A stretch of 64,000 bases of DNA from Actinorugispora endophytica (GTDB lineage Bacteria > Actinomycetota > Actinomycetes > Streptosporangiales > Streptosporangiaceae), in NCBI RefSeq assembly GCF_004363075.1, contig NZ_SNYN01000003.1:186001-250000 (forward strand). Reading direction: 5' to 3'. The notes beneath the pieces are model-generated. The model saw only the letters and a program-made list of their open reading frames with translations, was not told the origin of the DNA and searched no databases. The number at the start of each line of letters is the position of its first letter. Positions within the stretch are counted from its first letter, which is position 1. This document shows, piece after piece, positions 42,355 to 50,180 of the stretch. Made by a program: the position numbers and the translations under genes.

Positions 42355-43299
42355 CTACCGGGCGAGGGCTGCGCGCACGGTGTGCGCGATGTAGCGGGGG
42401 AACGCCAGGTCGGCCCAGGTGAAGCGGAGGATGCGGATGCCGGGGAAGGCGAGTTCGAGGGCGTTCTGCCGGCGGCGGTCGTGCAGCAGCGCCTTGGGGC
42501 GCTCGTGCGGGTCGCGGCCGTCGGCCTCGACCAGGAGCCCGCGGTCGCGCCACCACAGGTCGCCGATGGCGACCAGCCGTCCCCGCGCGTCGTGGAAGGG
42601 GTGTTGCAGGGAGTCGGGCGGGACGCCGCCGTCCGCGCAGACCAGCCGGACCCTCGTCTCCAGCGGGCTCTGCGCGCGGCCGTCGGCCAGGCCCCACCAC
42701 GGCAGCGAGCGCGCGCACCCCGGACGGCCCGTGTTGGCGGAGGCGAGCGCGGGCAGGTCCTCGGCGGCGACGAGCCCCTGGTTGAGGGCGGAGTCCAGCA
42801 GGCACACCGCCGTGGAGCGGTCCACGTCCAGCAGGGTGTCGCGCAGGGTGCGCCGGGGGGTGGTGGCCCGCAGCCCGCCGCGTGCGACGACCTCGGCCGG
42901 GTCGGTGGCCCAGGTGCGCCGGATGATCCCGGGGACCTTGCGCCGGGCGTCCCCGACGGGGACGGTCATGTGCACGGCGCCGGTCCAGGGCGGCAGCCCC
43001 CGGACGCCCCAGAGGCGGGCGGCGGTCCGCCCGCTGGCGAACGCGGTGGGGCCCAGCGTGAGCTGGGCGGCCATCACCGCCGACAGCAGCCGCTCCCGTT
43101 CGGTGACGGGCGCGTGCCCCGCGACGCGGTAGACGCCCCGGTGCACCCGCGTCCAGCCGCCCCGGCGCACCAGGTTGCGCAGCGCGGAGTCGGAGAGCCC
43201 GCACCGCATCACCTGGTCCCTGCTCACCACCCCGTACTGGCGGGCCGCGAGCGCGCCCGCCGCCCAAGTCGCGTCCATACGGTCGAGCATGGCCCGCAC
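42355..43299 (-). CDS. AbiEi-like N-domain with DUF559 nuclease-like domain
   Basis: A 314-residue protein. Residues 10-55 form a winged helix of the AbiEi antitoxin N-terminal type (QYGVVSRDQVMRCGLSDSAL, then GGWTRVHRGVYRVAG). The C-terminal 90 residues are DUF559/Vsr-like: IGDLWWRDRGLLVEADGRD, then RRRQNALELAFPGIRILRFTWADL. This combination is common in actinobacteria and annotated as a type IV antitoxin-like protein, but no AbiEii toxin gene is near. Whether it cuts DNA is unknown. It stops 52 bases before the toxin-like gene starts. Confidence 0.82.
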   Translation of the reverse strand: MRAMLDRMDATWAAGALAARQYGVVSRDQVMRCGLSDSALRNLVRRGGWTRVHRGVYRVAGHAPVTERERLLSAVMAAQLTLGPTAFASGRTAARLWGVRGLPPWTGAVHMTVPVGDARRKVPGIIRRTWATDPAEVVARGGLRATTPRRTLRDTLLDVDRSTAVCLLDSALNQGLVAAEDLPALASANTGRPGCARSLPWWGLADGRAQSPLETRVRLVCADGGVPPDSLQHPFHDARGRLVAIGDLWWRDRGLLVEADGRDPHERPKALLHDRRRQNALELAFPGIRILRFTWADLAFPRYIAHTVRAALAR

Positions 43300-43415
43300 G
43301 CCCGGGCCGCCGCGATCCGGATCTCCCGGCTGTGGACAACCGGCCGGAACACGTGATCGGCCGCGCGGTCCTCACGGCGGCCCGTCGTCGGGGTTCTGCC
43401 CTTGACCGCCACCGC

Positions 43416-43463
43416 CTTGGGCTTTCAGCCCTATTCAGCCCCGAAAAGGGCTGAAAGCCCAAG
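43416..43463. repeat. Intergenic palindromic repeat, copy E (most regular hairpin)
   Basis: CTTGGGCTTTCAGCCCT (43416-43432) and its exact reverse complement (43447-43463) form a perfect 17-base stem with a 14-base loop. Only the core of the repeat is present. It lies between the start of the AbiEi-like gene and the end of the next minus-strand gene. Confidence 0.88.
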
Positions 43464-43495
43464 ATCCTTTCCAACTCCAACGCCAGGATCCGTGG

Positions 43496-43960
43496 TTAAG
43501 GGGTCGTGGAGAGGAGGAGGGCGGCGCGCAGGGCGCGGCGCAGGGCGCGGAGGGTGCGGTGGAGTCGGGTGGGGCGGGTCTTGCGGGCGTAGTAGGCGGG
43601 GGTGGCGTGGGCGGGCCAGTGCTGGCCGGGGCGGTGGGTTCCGGCGGCGATGGCGCGCAGGCGGGCGATGGAGTCGGCGCGTTCGCGGTTCGCGGGGAAG
43701 TCCTCGCGGGTGGGGGTGCGGCCGGTGACGGGGTGCGGGGCGAGCGGGTCACGCAGGCGGGGCCAGGGCAGCGGCCGCGGCGTCCGGGCGGGAACCGGCG
43801 GCGCGGACGGAGCAGGGACGGGTGCCGGAGGCGGGGTCCAGCCCATGGCGATCTCGGGGCGGCGGACGGCGAGGAGCCGGATGAGCGAGGCCAGCTCGGC
43901 GTCCTGCGCGGCGTCCCGGTCGGTGACCAGGAGGTCGCGGTGGGTGGTGGTCATGGTCAT
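43496..43960 (-). CDS. Hypothetical Pro-rich protein
   Basis: A 154-residue basic protein that I do not recognise. It has an acidic start (LLVTDRDAAQDAELASLIRLLAVRRPEIAMGW), a Pro-rich linker (PPPAPVPAPSAPPVPA) and an Arg-rich C-terminal helix (RLHRTLRALRRALRAALLL). Similar short proteins accompany regulatory modules in actinobacteria, but I cannot give a function. It is on the same strand as the ATPase gene, 173 bases downstream. Confidence 0.5.
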   Translation of the reverse strand: MTMTTTHRDLLVTDRDAAQDAELASLIRLLAVRRPEIAMGWTPPPAPVPAPSAPPVPARTPRPLPWPRLRDPLAPHPVTGRTPTREDFPANRERADSIARLRAIAAGTHRPGQHWPAHATPAYYARKTRPTRLHRTLRALRRALRAALLLSTTP

Positions 43961-44133
43961 GGGTGTGTTCCTCTCTCGTGCGGGCGTGCGGGGGCCGGGT
44001 GAGGGCCGGGAAGGTTCAAGGGGCGGGGGCGAGCGGGCGCGGACGGCTTACGGCCCGGGCGGGCCTGCGTGGAGGCTCGCCCCACGGAAGGGATGTGCGG
44101 TCCCCTCGGGTGCTGCGGGTGCTGCGAGTGCGG

Positions 44134-44595
44134 TCAGGAGTGGGGGAAGGCCGGGGGCGGGGGCTCGAACAGCGCCCACACGGCGTGGCCGCCCTCCTCG
44201 GTCACCCAGTACCCCCAGTCGTCGGTGACCTCGGCGACCAGGCCCAGCCCCCGGAAGGCGCAGGCGTCCGGATCGGACGCCACCACGCGCGGCGCCAGCG
44301 GCCGCCGGGTGCCCGGACTCAGACGCGGGCCGTCGTCAGCGACCGACAGGAACACCAGCCCGGTGCGCAGCGCCGACACGCTGACGGCGACCTTGCCGCC
44401 CTCGCCGCTGCGCGTGTGCCGGCAGGCGTTGCCGAACAGCTCCGACACCACCAGCTCGGCCTCGTCCACCACCCGGGAGAAGGAGGCCAGCGCGGCCCGG
44501 GTCCGATGCCGGACCTCCCGACACCACACCGGCTCGCCCGGATACTCCCAGAACTCCGACACGGCCGTCAGGCGGCCGAACGGACGCGGCCCCAT
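44134..44595 (-). CDS. ATP-binding protein, anti-sigma kinase-like (HATPase)
   Basis: A 153-residue GHKL-type ATP-binding domain like RsbW/SpoIIAB relatives in actinobacteria: DEAELVVSELFGNACRHT is the N box, VADDGPRL the G1 box and GLGLVAEVTDDWGYW the late Gly box. Such proteins often pair with XRE-DUF5753 and DUF397 proteins in development or defence regulation. Its ATG overlaps the upstream stop by one base (TGATG), so the two are coupled. Confidence 0.83.
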   Translation of the reverse strand: MGPRPFGRLTAVSEFWEYPGEPVWCREVRHRTRAALASFSRVVDEAELVVSELFGNACRHTRSGEGGKVAVSVSALRTGLVFLSVADDGPRLSPGTRRPLAPRVVASDPDACAFRGLGLVAEVTDDWGYWVTEEGGHAVWALFEPPPPAFPHS

Positions 44596-44954
44596 CAGGC
44601 CACGGCCTTGAGCGAGGCGTGACGCCCGGACGCCGGGACGCCGTCCGGGCACGCGGGGCCCGGGCCGGGGGCGGGGGTGGGGGCGGCCAGGGTGGCGGCG
44701 ACCCGGTCCACCTGCGAGGAGTCGGCCCACCCGGACCTGCCCCAGATGAACCACCACCCTCCGGTCACCCCCTGCACGAGGACGACCGGGACGGTCCGGT
44801 CCTGGGAGCGGACGTACAGCACCGGGTGCTCCCCGTCGGCCAACGCCAACAGGGCCACCCCACCGAGGGCCCGGACCCGTCCGGCCAGGTCGGAGAGGAG
44901 TTGGGAGCGAGCGGCCGCAGGGGGCCGCAGGGGCGGGGGGTTGTTTACGGGCAT
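44595..44954 (-). CDS. Hypothetical protein coupled to the ATP-binding protein
   Basis: A 119-residue protein that I do not recognise. A helix (AAARSQLLSDLAGRVRAL) is followed by strands (GVALLALADGEHPVLYVRS, then VPVVLVQGVTGGWWFIWG) and a Pro/Gly-rich tail. It is co-translated with the ATPase gene and divergent from the XRE regulator, with 135 bases between the starts. This places it in the same regulatory module. Confidence 0.6.
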   Translation of the reverse strand: MPVNNPPPLRPPAAARSQLLSDLAGRVRALGGVALLALADGEHPVLYVRSQDRTVPVVLVQGVTGGWWFIWGRSGWADSSQVDRVAATLAAPTPAPGPGPACPDGVPASGRHASLKAVA

Positions 44955-45025
44955 GGAGAAACCTCCTACATAGCCGGTCTCAAGCTGCCAAGCTTGGCCT
45001 TGGCTGCCTACCCTCCATAGTGAGT

Positions 45026-45036
45026 TAGGTTACCTA
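45026..45036. promoter_or_regulatory. Small palindrome in the divergent promoter region
   Basis: TAGGTTACCTA lies midway between the divergent starts of the hypothetical gene (-) and the XRE regulator (+), in AT-rich sequence. It is a candidate binding site for the XRE protein. A second repeat, GCCAAGCTTGGC, lies at 44987-44998. Confidence 0.4.
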
Positions 45037-45089
45037 GAGTCGTCAAGAAGAAAATTAGATAATGCTAAAAACTTGGGGAGGTGGCTAGG

Positions 45090-45956
45090 ATGCCGCGTAT
45101 GCAGAAGCCCTACAGTCCGAGCGTTCGGCGTCGGCGTCTCAGCTCCAGGCTGCGTAGCTATCGGGAAGCAACCGGTAAGACAACCGGCCAGGTGGCGCAG
45201 GCCCTTGGCTGGCAGCAGACGAAGGTCTCCCGTATTGAGACCGGGATCAAGAAGACGGTCCAGCCTGACGAGCTGGACGCGCTCCTGGACCACTACAAGG
45301 AGGAGAACCCGGAGGTCCGCGCTGAGCTGCACGAGTGCGCTCGGATGGCTAAGCAACGCGGCTGGTGGGCGCGTTACAAGGGTGTCCTCTCCATGGCTCT
45401 ACCGGACTTCGAGACTGAGACGTCGGTGATCCGGACCTACGAGTGCCAGGTGATCCCAGGACTTCTCCAGACCGCCGAATACGCGGAGGCGATCTTCCGG
45501 GCGAACCTGGTTCGCAGTGATGAAGAGATCCGGGAGCGGGTGGTTGCCCGACTCAAGCGTCAGGAGATCCTCAACCGTGTCGATCCCCCCGCTTACTGGG
45601 TGATCCTCGATGAGGCGGCCTTGCGGCGTACCGTCGGGTCCCGAGAGGTGATGAAGGTGCAGCTGCGCCATCTCACCCATATGGCCGCACGCCACAACAT
45701 CAACATCTACGTACTACCGTTCTCGGCGGGCGCCCATCCCACGACGATGGGCAGCTTTGTCATCATGGATTTCCCCAACCCCATGGACGCGAGTATCGGC
45801 TACGTGGAGACACCGACATCCAGCGTGTACGTAGAAGAAGAGGACGAACTGGCCGAGCTCAACTCCATCTTCGGCGGAGCACAGGGATCTGCACTCAGTC
45901 CCGCGCAGTCGCTGGAGTTCATCACCGACGTCATCAAGTCACTAGAAGAAGAGTGA
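45090..45956 (+). CDS. XRE-family regulator with DUF5753
   Basis: A 288-residue transcription regulator. Residues 20-70 form the helix-turn-helix (LRSYREATGKTTGQVAQALG, then QQTKVSRIETG). The rest is DUF5753 with its usual marks: IRTYECQVIPGLLQTAEYAEAI, PPAYWVILDEAALRR and INIYVLPFSAG. I use the ATG at 45090 because GGGGAGG lies eight bases upstream; the GTG at 45081 would leave no room for a ribosome site. The DUF397 gene overlaps its stop. WhiJ-like proteins of this type repress with DUF397 partners. Confidence 0.9.
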   Translation: MPRMQKPYSPSVRRRRLSSRLRSYREATGKTTGQVAQALGWQQTKVSRIETGIKKTVQPDELDALLDHYKEENPEVRAELHECARMAKQRGWWARYKGVLSMALPDFETETSVIRTYECQVIPGLLQTAEYAEAIFRANLVRSDEEIRERVVARLKRQEILNRVDPPAYWVILDEAALRRTVGSREVMKVQLRHLTHMAARHNINIYVLPFSAGAHPTTMGSFVIMDFPNPMDASIGYVETPTSSVYVEEEDELAELNSIFGGAQGSALSPAQSLEFITDVIKSLEEE

Positions 45957-46147
45957 GAACAGTGTCTGACCAGCAAACATGGCGTAAGAGCAGTTACAGC
46001 GGCGCCAACAACTACTGCGTCGAAGTGGCCGAACTTCCCGGTGCCGCTGCTGTCCGGGACTCCAAGCATCCCCAGGTCGGGCAGCTCTCCTTCGCCGCGT
46101 CCGAGTGGCGGGCGTTCCTCGCCGCGCTGAAAGGGCGCGAGGTGTAG
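45953..46147 (+). CDS. DUF397 small protein
   Basis: A 64-residue DUF397 protein: WRKSSYSGANNYCVEVAE, VRDSKHPQ and FAASEWRAFLAALKGRE are all family marks. It is the standard partner of XRE-DUF5753 regulators, acting with or against them. The GTG overlaps the regulator stop (GTGA); another GTG three codons later is possible. The system lies immediately upstream of pglX. Confidence 0.9.
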   Translation: MRTVSDQQTWRKSSYSGANNYCVEVAELPGAAAVRDSKHPQVGQLSFAASEWRAFLAALKGREV

Positions 46148-46311
46148 AGGGGCCGGAACGGAGCAGTCCGGCGGGGCGTCCGGTGGCGTGGGAGCCTCCT
46201 ACCGCGCCACCACGTGTGCGAGATGCCCTCATCTGGGGCTTCCCGTGCGGATGGTCACCGGCGTCGGTGACAATGGGCAGGTCGGTTCCCCCAGCATCGC
46301 CAGGAGTGCCC

Positions 46312-49300
46312 GTGATCAATCGCGAATCGTTGCTCAAGGACCTGAGGAAACAGGTCGCGGTCCTTGAGGGGGATCTCCGGGAGCGGAGCGAAGATCCTCA
46401 AGCGGTCAACGAGCACACCGGCAAGACCTTCGAGGAGGAGCTGAAGGTCGAGTACCACCGCGCGTTCCAGGCCGAGCGCACCGCCGCCACCTACGGGGCG
46501 TGGCGCGACGACCGGGTGACGCAGGCCGCGGTGGCGTGGGTGCTGGCGACGGTCTTCGTGCGGTTCTGCGAGGACAACCTGCTCCTGGAGCAGCCGTTCA
46601 TCACCGGCCCCCGGGACGAGTCCAACCGGTACGACATCGCCCAGGAGCTCAAGGACGACTGGGTTCTGCAAGAGCGCAAGCGGAACCCGGACGCGCCCGA
46701 GCGCACCGACCGCGACTGGCTGGTGCACGCCTTCGAGCAGATGAGCGTCTCGTCGGTCATGGCGGGCCTGTTCGACCGGGCCCACAACCCGATGTGGACC
46801 ATCACCCCGTCGCACCAGGCCGCCAAGAACCTCATCGAGTTCTGGCGCACCGTCGGAGACAACGGGCACCTGGTACACAGCTTCTACGACCCGGACTGGA
46901 ACACCCGGTTCCTCGGCGACCTCTACCAGGACCTGTCGGACGCGGCGAAGAAGAACTACGCGCTGCTCCAGACTCCGGAGTTCGTCGAGGAGTTCATCCT
47001 CGACTACACCCTCGAACCCGCCCTCAAGGAGTTCGGGCTCGACGGCAACAAGATCTACCAGGTGGAGAGCAAGGGCTTCCGCCTGATCGACCCGACGTGC
47101 GGGTCGGGGCACTTCCTGCTGGGGGCGTTCCACCGGCTGCTGGCCAAGTGGCGCGAGGCCGAGCCGGGGGTGTCGGACTGGGACTTGATCGCCCGGAGCC
47201 TGCGCAGCGTCCACGGCGTGGACAAGAACCCGTTCGCGGTCGCCATCGCGCGGTTCCGCCTGCTGATCGCCGCGATGCGGGAAGGCGGCATCACCACGCT
47301 GTCGGCGGGAAACCCGGACTGGCCGATCGTGGTGGCGACGGGGGACTCGCTGATCCACGGTGACGGAGCCCCGGGACGCAAGACCAGCCTGTTCGACACG
47401 GAGGAAGTCCACCGGTACGCCACCGAGGACGTCTACGACTACGCCGAATACGACCTGCTCGACGCAGGCAGCTACCACGCGGTGGTCGGAAACCCGCCCT
47501 ATATCACCGTCAAGGACAAGCAGGAGAACCAGAACTACCGGGACCGCTACGCGACCTGCGCGGGGACCTACGCGCTCTCGGTGCCGTTCGCCGAGAGGTT
47601 CTTCAACCTGGCGAAGCGCGCCGGTGGAGACCGGGTGGGGGCGGGGGTCGTCGGCCAGATCACCGCGAACTCCTTCATGAAGCGCGAGTTCGGCAAGAAG
47701 CTCATCCAGGAGTTCTTCCGGGACGAGGTGCGGCTGACCCACGTCATCGACACCTCGGGTGCCTACATCCCTGGACACGGGACGCCGACGGTCATCCTCA
47801 TCGGTCGGAACATGAGGAACTCGCACAAGAACGAGGTGCGAGCTGTTCTGGGTATTCGTGGAGAGCCAGAGCAGCCGAAAGATGCGGCGAAGGGGTTGGT
47901 CTGGTCTGCGATCGTCGAGCAGATTGAGGATTCCACAAGTGAAAATGACTGGGTGAGTTCTGCTGATTTGGGGTGGGGGAACTTTAAAAACCACCCTTGG
48001 AATTTGAATGGCGGTGGCGCGGTTGGTCTCGTTGGGGTTCTAGGGGGCAATTCGAAGCTCGATGGCCTTGTTGAGCGGATTGGATTCTACGGTGATACCC
48101 ATGCTGACGAAGCCTTCACCTTGCCAAAGACAATTTCTGTTGGGCTGAGGGCTAGGGATGAGTGGTTTGCTTTTCCATCTTCGCGTGGGGAAGATGTTAG
48201 AGATTGGGGGGCAAAAGAAGAGGATTTTGTAGTTTTTCCTTATGGCTCAACTAAAAATCCTCTACTGGCCCACGAAATTGGGCAATCTTTTATTCGACGC
48301 TTCTGGGGTTTTCGTACTACTCTTTGGGGGCGTGGGACGTTTGGAGGAGGAACTTACCTTTCTAGTGGGCGTTTGTGGTGGGAGTGGCATCAGCTTCCTA
48401 AAGATGATAAATCTCATCGTTGGGCAATTGCTTTTGCGTTTGTTGCCACCCATAACCACTTTGTTCTGGATCGTGAAGGGAAGGTCTTCAATCGTTCCGC
48501 GCCGGTGATCAAGCTGCCCAAGGATGCTACGGAGGACCAGCACCTGGAGCTTCTCGGGGTGTTGAACTCCTCGACGGCGTGCTTCTGGCTGAAGCAGGTG
48601 AGCCAAGGAAAGGGGGGAAGTGGTCTCGGGCGAGGACTCCAGGATGAGGAATGGGAGGAACGTTACGAATTCACCGGAACCAAGCTCCAAGAGTTCCCCC
48701 TCCCCGCCACCCTCCCCCTCTCCCGTTCCAAGGAACTCGACTCCCTCGCTCAGCGCCTTTCCTCCCTCGAACCCTCCTCCGTCGTCGAGTCCGACACCCC
48801 TTCCCGTTTTCTCCTGAGCAAGGCCCACACCGAATACGCCGCCATCCGCGCCCGGATGATCGCGCTCCAGGAAGAACTCGACTGGGACGTCTACCACCGC
48901 TACGGCCTCATCTCCGATGCCGAGCACGCCGAGCTGGTCGTCCCCGACACCGCAGACGTCCCGAACCTCAACCTCGGTGAGCGCGCCTTCGAGATCGTCC
49001 TCGCCCGGAAGGTGAAGGCGGGCGAGGTCAAGACCGAGTGGTTCAAGCGCCACAACTCCACCCCCGTCACCGAACTCCCCTCCCACTGGCCCGACGCCTA
49101 CAAGCAGGTCGTCGAAAAGCGCATCGCCCTCATCGAGTCCCGTAAGGACATCGCGCTCATCGAGCGTCCCGAGTGCAAGCGCCGCTGGCAGTCCGAGCCG
49201 TGGGAGAAGAAGGAGAAGGCCGCCCTCAAGTCGTGGCTGCTCGACCGGTGCGAGGACCGCGCCCTCTGGTTCGCGGCCGACGACACGGGCGCGGAGGTGC

Positions 49301-50019
49301 CCGTCGTCCGGTCCGTGCTGGCTCTCGGGAACCGGCTGCGCGACCTGCACCCCGAGGCCGTCGAGGTCGCCGCGCTCTACGACGCGGACAAGGACTTCGC
49401 CGACGTCGTCAAGGAGGTCGTCGAGACCGAGCACGTCCCCTACCTCGCCGCGCTCCGGTACAAGGACACCGGGATGCGCAAGCGCGCGCAGTGGGAGGAG
49501 GTGTGGGACAAGCAGCGCGAGGAGGACCGGCTCAACGCGGACCTGGCCGAGGGCGAGAAGGAGAAGCGGCTGCCCATCCCGGTCCCGCCCAAGTACACCT
49601 CCGCCGACTTCCGCAAGTCCTCCTACTGGGCCAACCGGGGCAAGCTCGACGTGCCCAAGGAGCGGTTCACCTCCTACCCGGGCGCGGAGACCGAGCAGGA
49701 CGGCTCCCTGGTGCTCGGCTGGGCCGGGTGGGACCACGCCCAGCAGGCCGACGCGCTCGCCACGCTCGCGCTGGACCGGGTCGGGGAGCACGGGTGGGGG
49801 AGCGTCCGGGAGAAGGCGACGCCGCTGCTCGCCGGGATCGCCGAGCTCATGCCGTGGGTGCGGCAATGGCACTCCGAGCCCGACGACTACGGGCAGAGCC
49901 CCGCCGACTACATCGCGCAGGACCTGGAGTCGCTGATGAACGACACCGGCGTCACCGAGTCCGACATGAAGGCGTGGCGGCCCCCCGCGCCGACGCGGGG
50001 GCGGCGCAGGAAGGCGTAG
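46312..50019 (+). CDS. pglX: BREX type 2 adenine-specific DNA methyltransferase PglX
   Basis: A 1,235-residue N6-adenine methyltransferase that marks host DNA in BREX type 2. DPTCGSGHFLLGAF (near 259) is the SAM-binding motif and NPPYITV (near 394) the catalytic motif. The GTG at 46312 follows AGGAG by five bases. A central stretch (about 47.86-48.55 kb, residues roughly 520-745), where the recognition domain is expected, is clearly AT-rich: I count 53 G/C in 120 bases at 48181-48300, against 45 in 60 at 46501-46560. This points to a recognition domain acquired by recombination. The frame is intact throughout. Confidence 0.93.
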   Translation: MINRESLLKDLRKQVAVLEGDLRERSEDPQAVNEHTGKTFEEELKVEYHRAFQAERTAATYGAWRDDRVTQAAVAWVLATVFVRFCEDNLLLEQPFITGPRDESNRYDIAQELKDDWVLQERKRNPDAPERTDRDWLVHAFEQMSVSSVMAGLFDRAHNPMWTITPSHQAAKNLIEFWRTVGDNGHLVHSFYDPDWNTRFLGDLYQDLSDAAKKNYALLQTPEFVEEFILDYTLEPALKEFGLDGNKIYQVESKGFRLIDPTCGSGHFLLGAFHRLLAKWREAEPGVSDWDLIARSLRSVHGVDKNPFAVAIARFRLLIAAMREGGITTLSAGNPDWPIVVATGDSLIHGDGAPGRKTSLFDTEEVHRYATEDVYDYAEYDLLDAGSYHAVVGNPPYITVKDKQENQNYRDRYATCAGTYALSVPFAERFFNLAKRAGGDRVGAGVVGQITANSFMKREFGKKLIQEFFRDEVRLTHVIDTSGAYIPGHGTPTVILIGRNMRNSHKNEVRAVLGIRGEPEQPKDAAKGLVWSAIVEQIEDSTSENDWVSSADLGWGNFKNHPWNLNGGGAVGLVGVLGGNSKLDGLVERIGFYGDTHADEAFTLPKTISVGLRARDEWFAFPSSRGEDVRDWGAKEEDFVVFPYGSTKNPLLAHEIGQSFIRRFWGFRTTLWGRGTFGGGTYLSSGRLWWEWHQLPKDDKSHRWAIAFAFVATHNHFVLDREGKVFNRSAPVIKLPKDATEDQHLELLGVLNSSTACFWLKQVSQGKGGSGLGRGLQDEEWEERYEFTGTKLQEFPLPATLPLSRSKELDSLAQRLSSLEPSSVVESDTPSRFLLSKAHTEYAAIRARMIALQEELDWDVYHRYGLISDAEHAELVVPDTADVPNLNLGERAFEIVLARKVKAGEVKTEWFKRHNSTPVTELPSHWPDAYKQVVEKRIALIESRKDIALIERPECKRRWQSEPWEKKEKAALKSWLLDRCEDRALWFAADDTGAEVPVVRSVLALGNRLRDLHPEAVEVAALYDADKDFADVVKEVVETEHVPYLAALRYKDTGMRKRAQWEEVWDKQREEDRLNADLAEGEKEKRLPIPVPPKYTSADFRKSSYWANRGKLDVPKERFTSYPGAETEQDGSLVLGWAGWDHAQQADALATLALDRVGEHGWGSVREKATPLLAGIAELMPWVRQWHSEPDDYGQSPADYIAQDLESLMNDTGVTESDMKAWRPPAPTRGRRRKA

Positions 50020-50054
50020 AAGCCGACGCCCCGCCCCCCCGCCGGGAACCGCGT

Positions 50055-50094
50055 GCCCCGCCCCGGAGCGCCCCCGAGTGCTCCGGGGCGGGGC
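50055..50094 (+). terminator. Strong hairpin between pglX and pglY
   Basis: GCCCCGCCCCGGAGC pairs perfectly with GCTCCGGGGCGGGGC (15-base stem, ten-base loop). No T-run follows, except GTTGT. It could terminate or attenuate transcription, or protect the pglX message 3' end. Confidence 0.65.
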
Positions 50095-50180
50095 GCCGTT
50101 GTCCCCGGCGGTGAATACTGTTAAGCGGTGTGCACCTCCACGCCTTCCCCCGACGCGCGTCAGAAGGGTTCCGCTCGGCG

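Noticed and set aside
45026-45036. Possible iron box (DtxR/IdeR type)
   Set aside because: TAGGTTACCTA resembles the two half-sites, but the centre is about six bases too short, and no iron gene is near.
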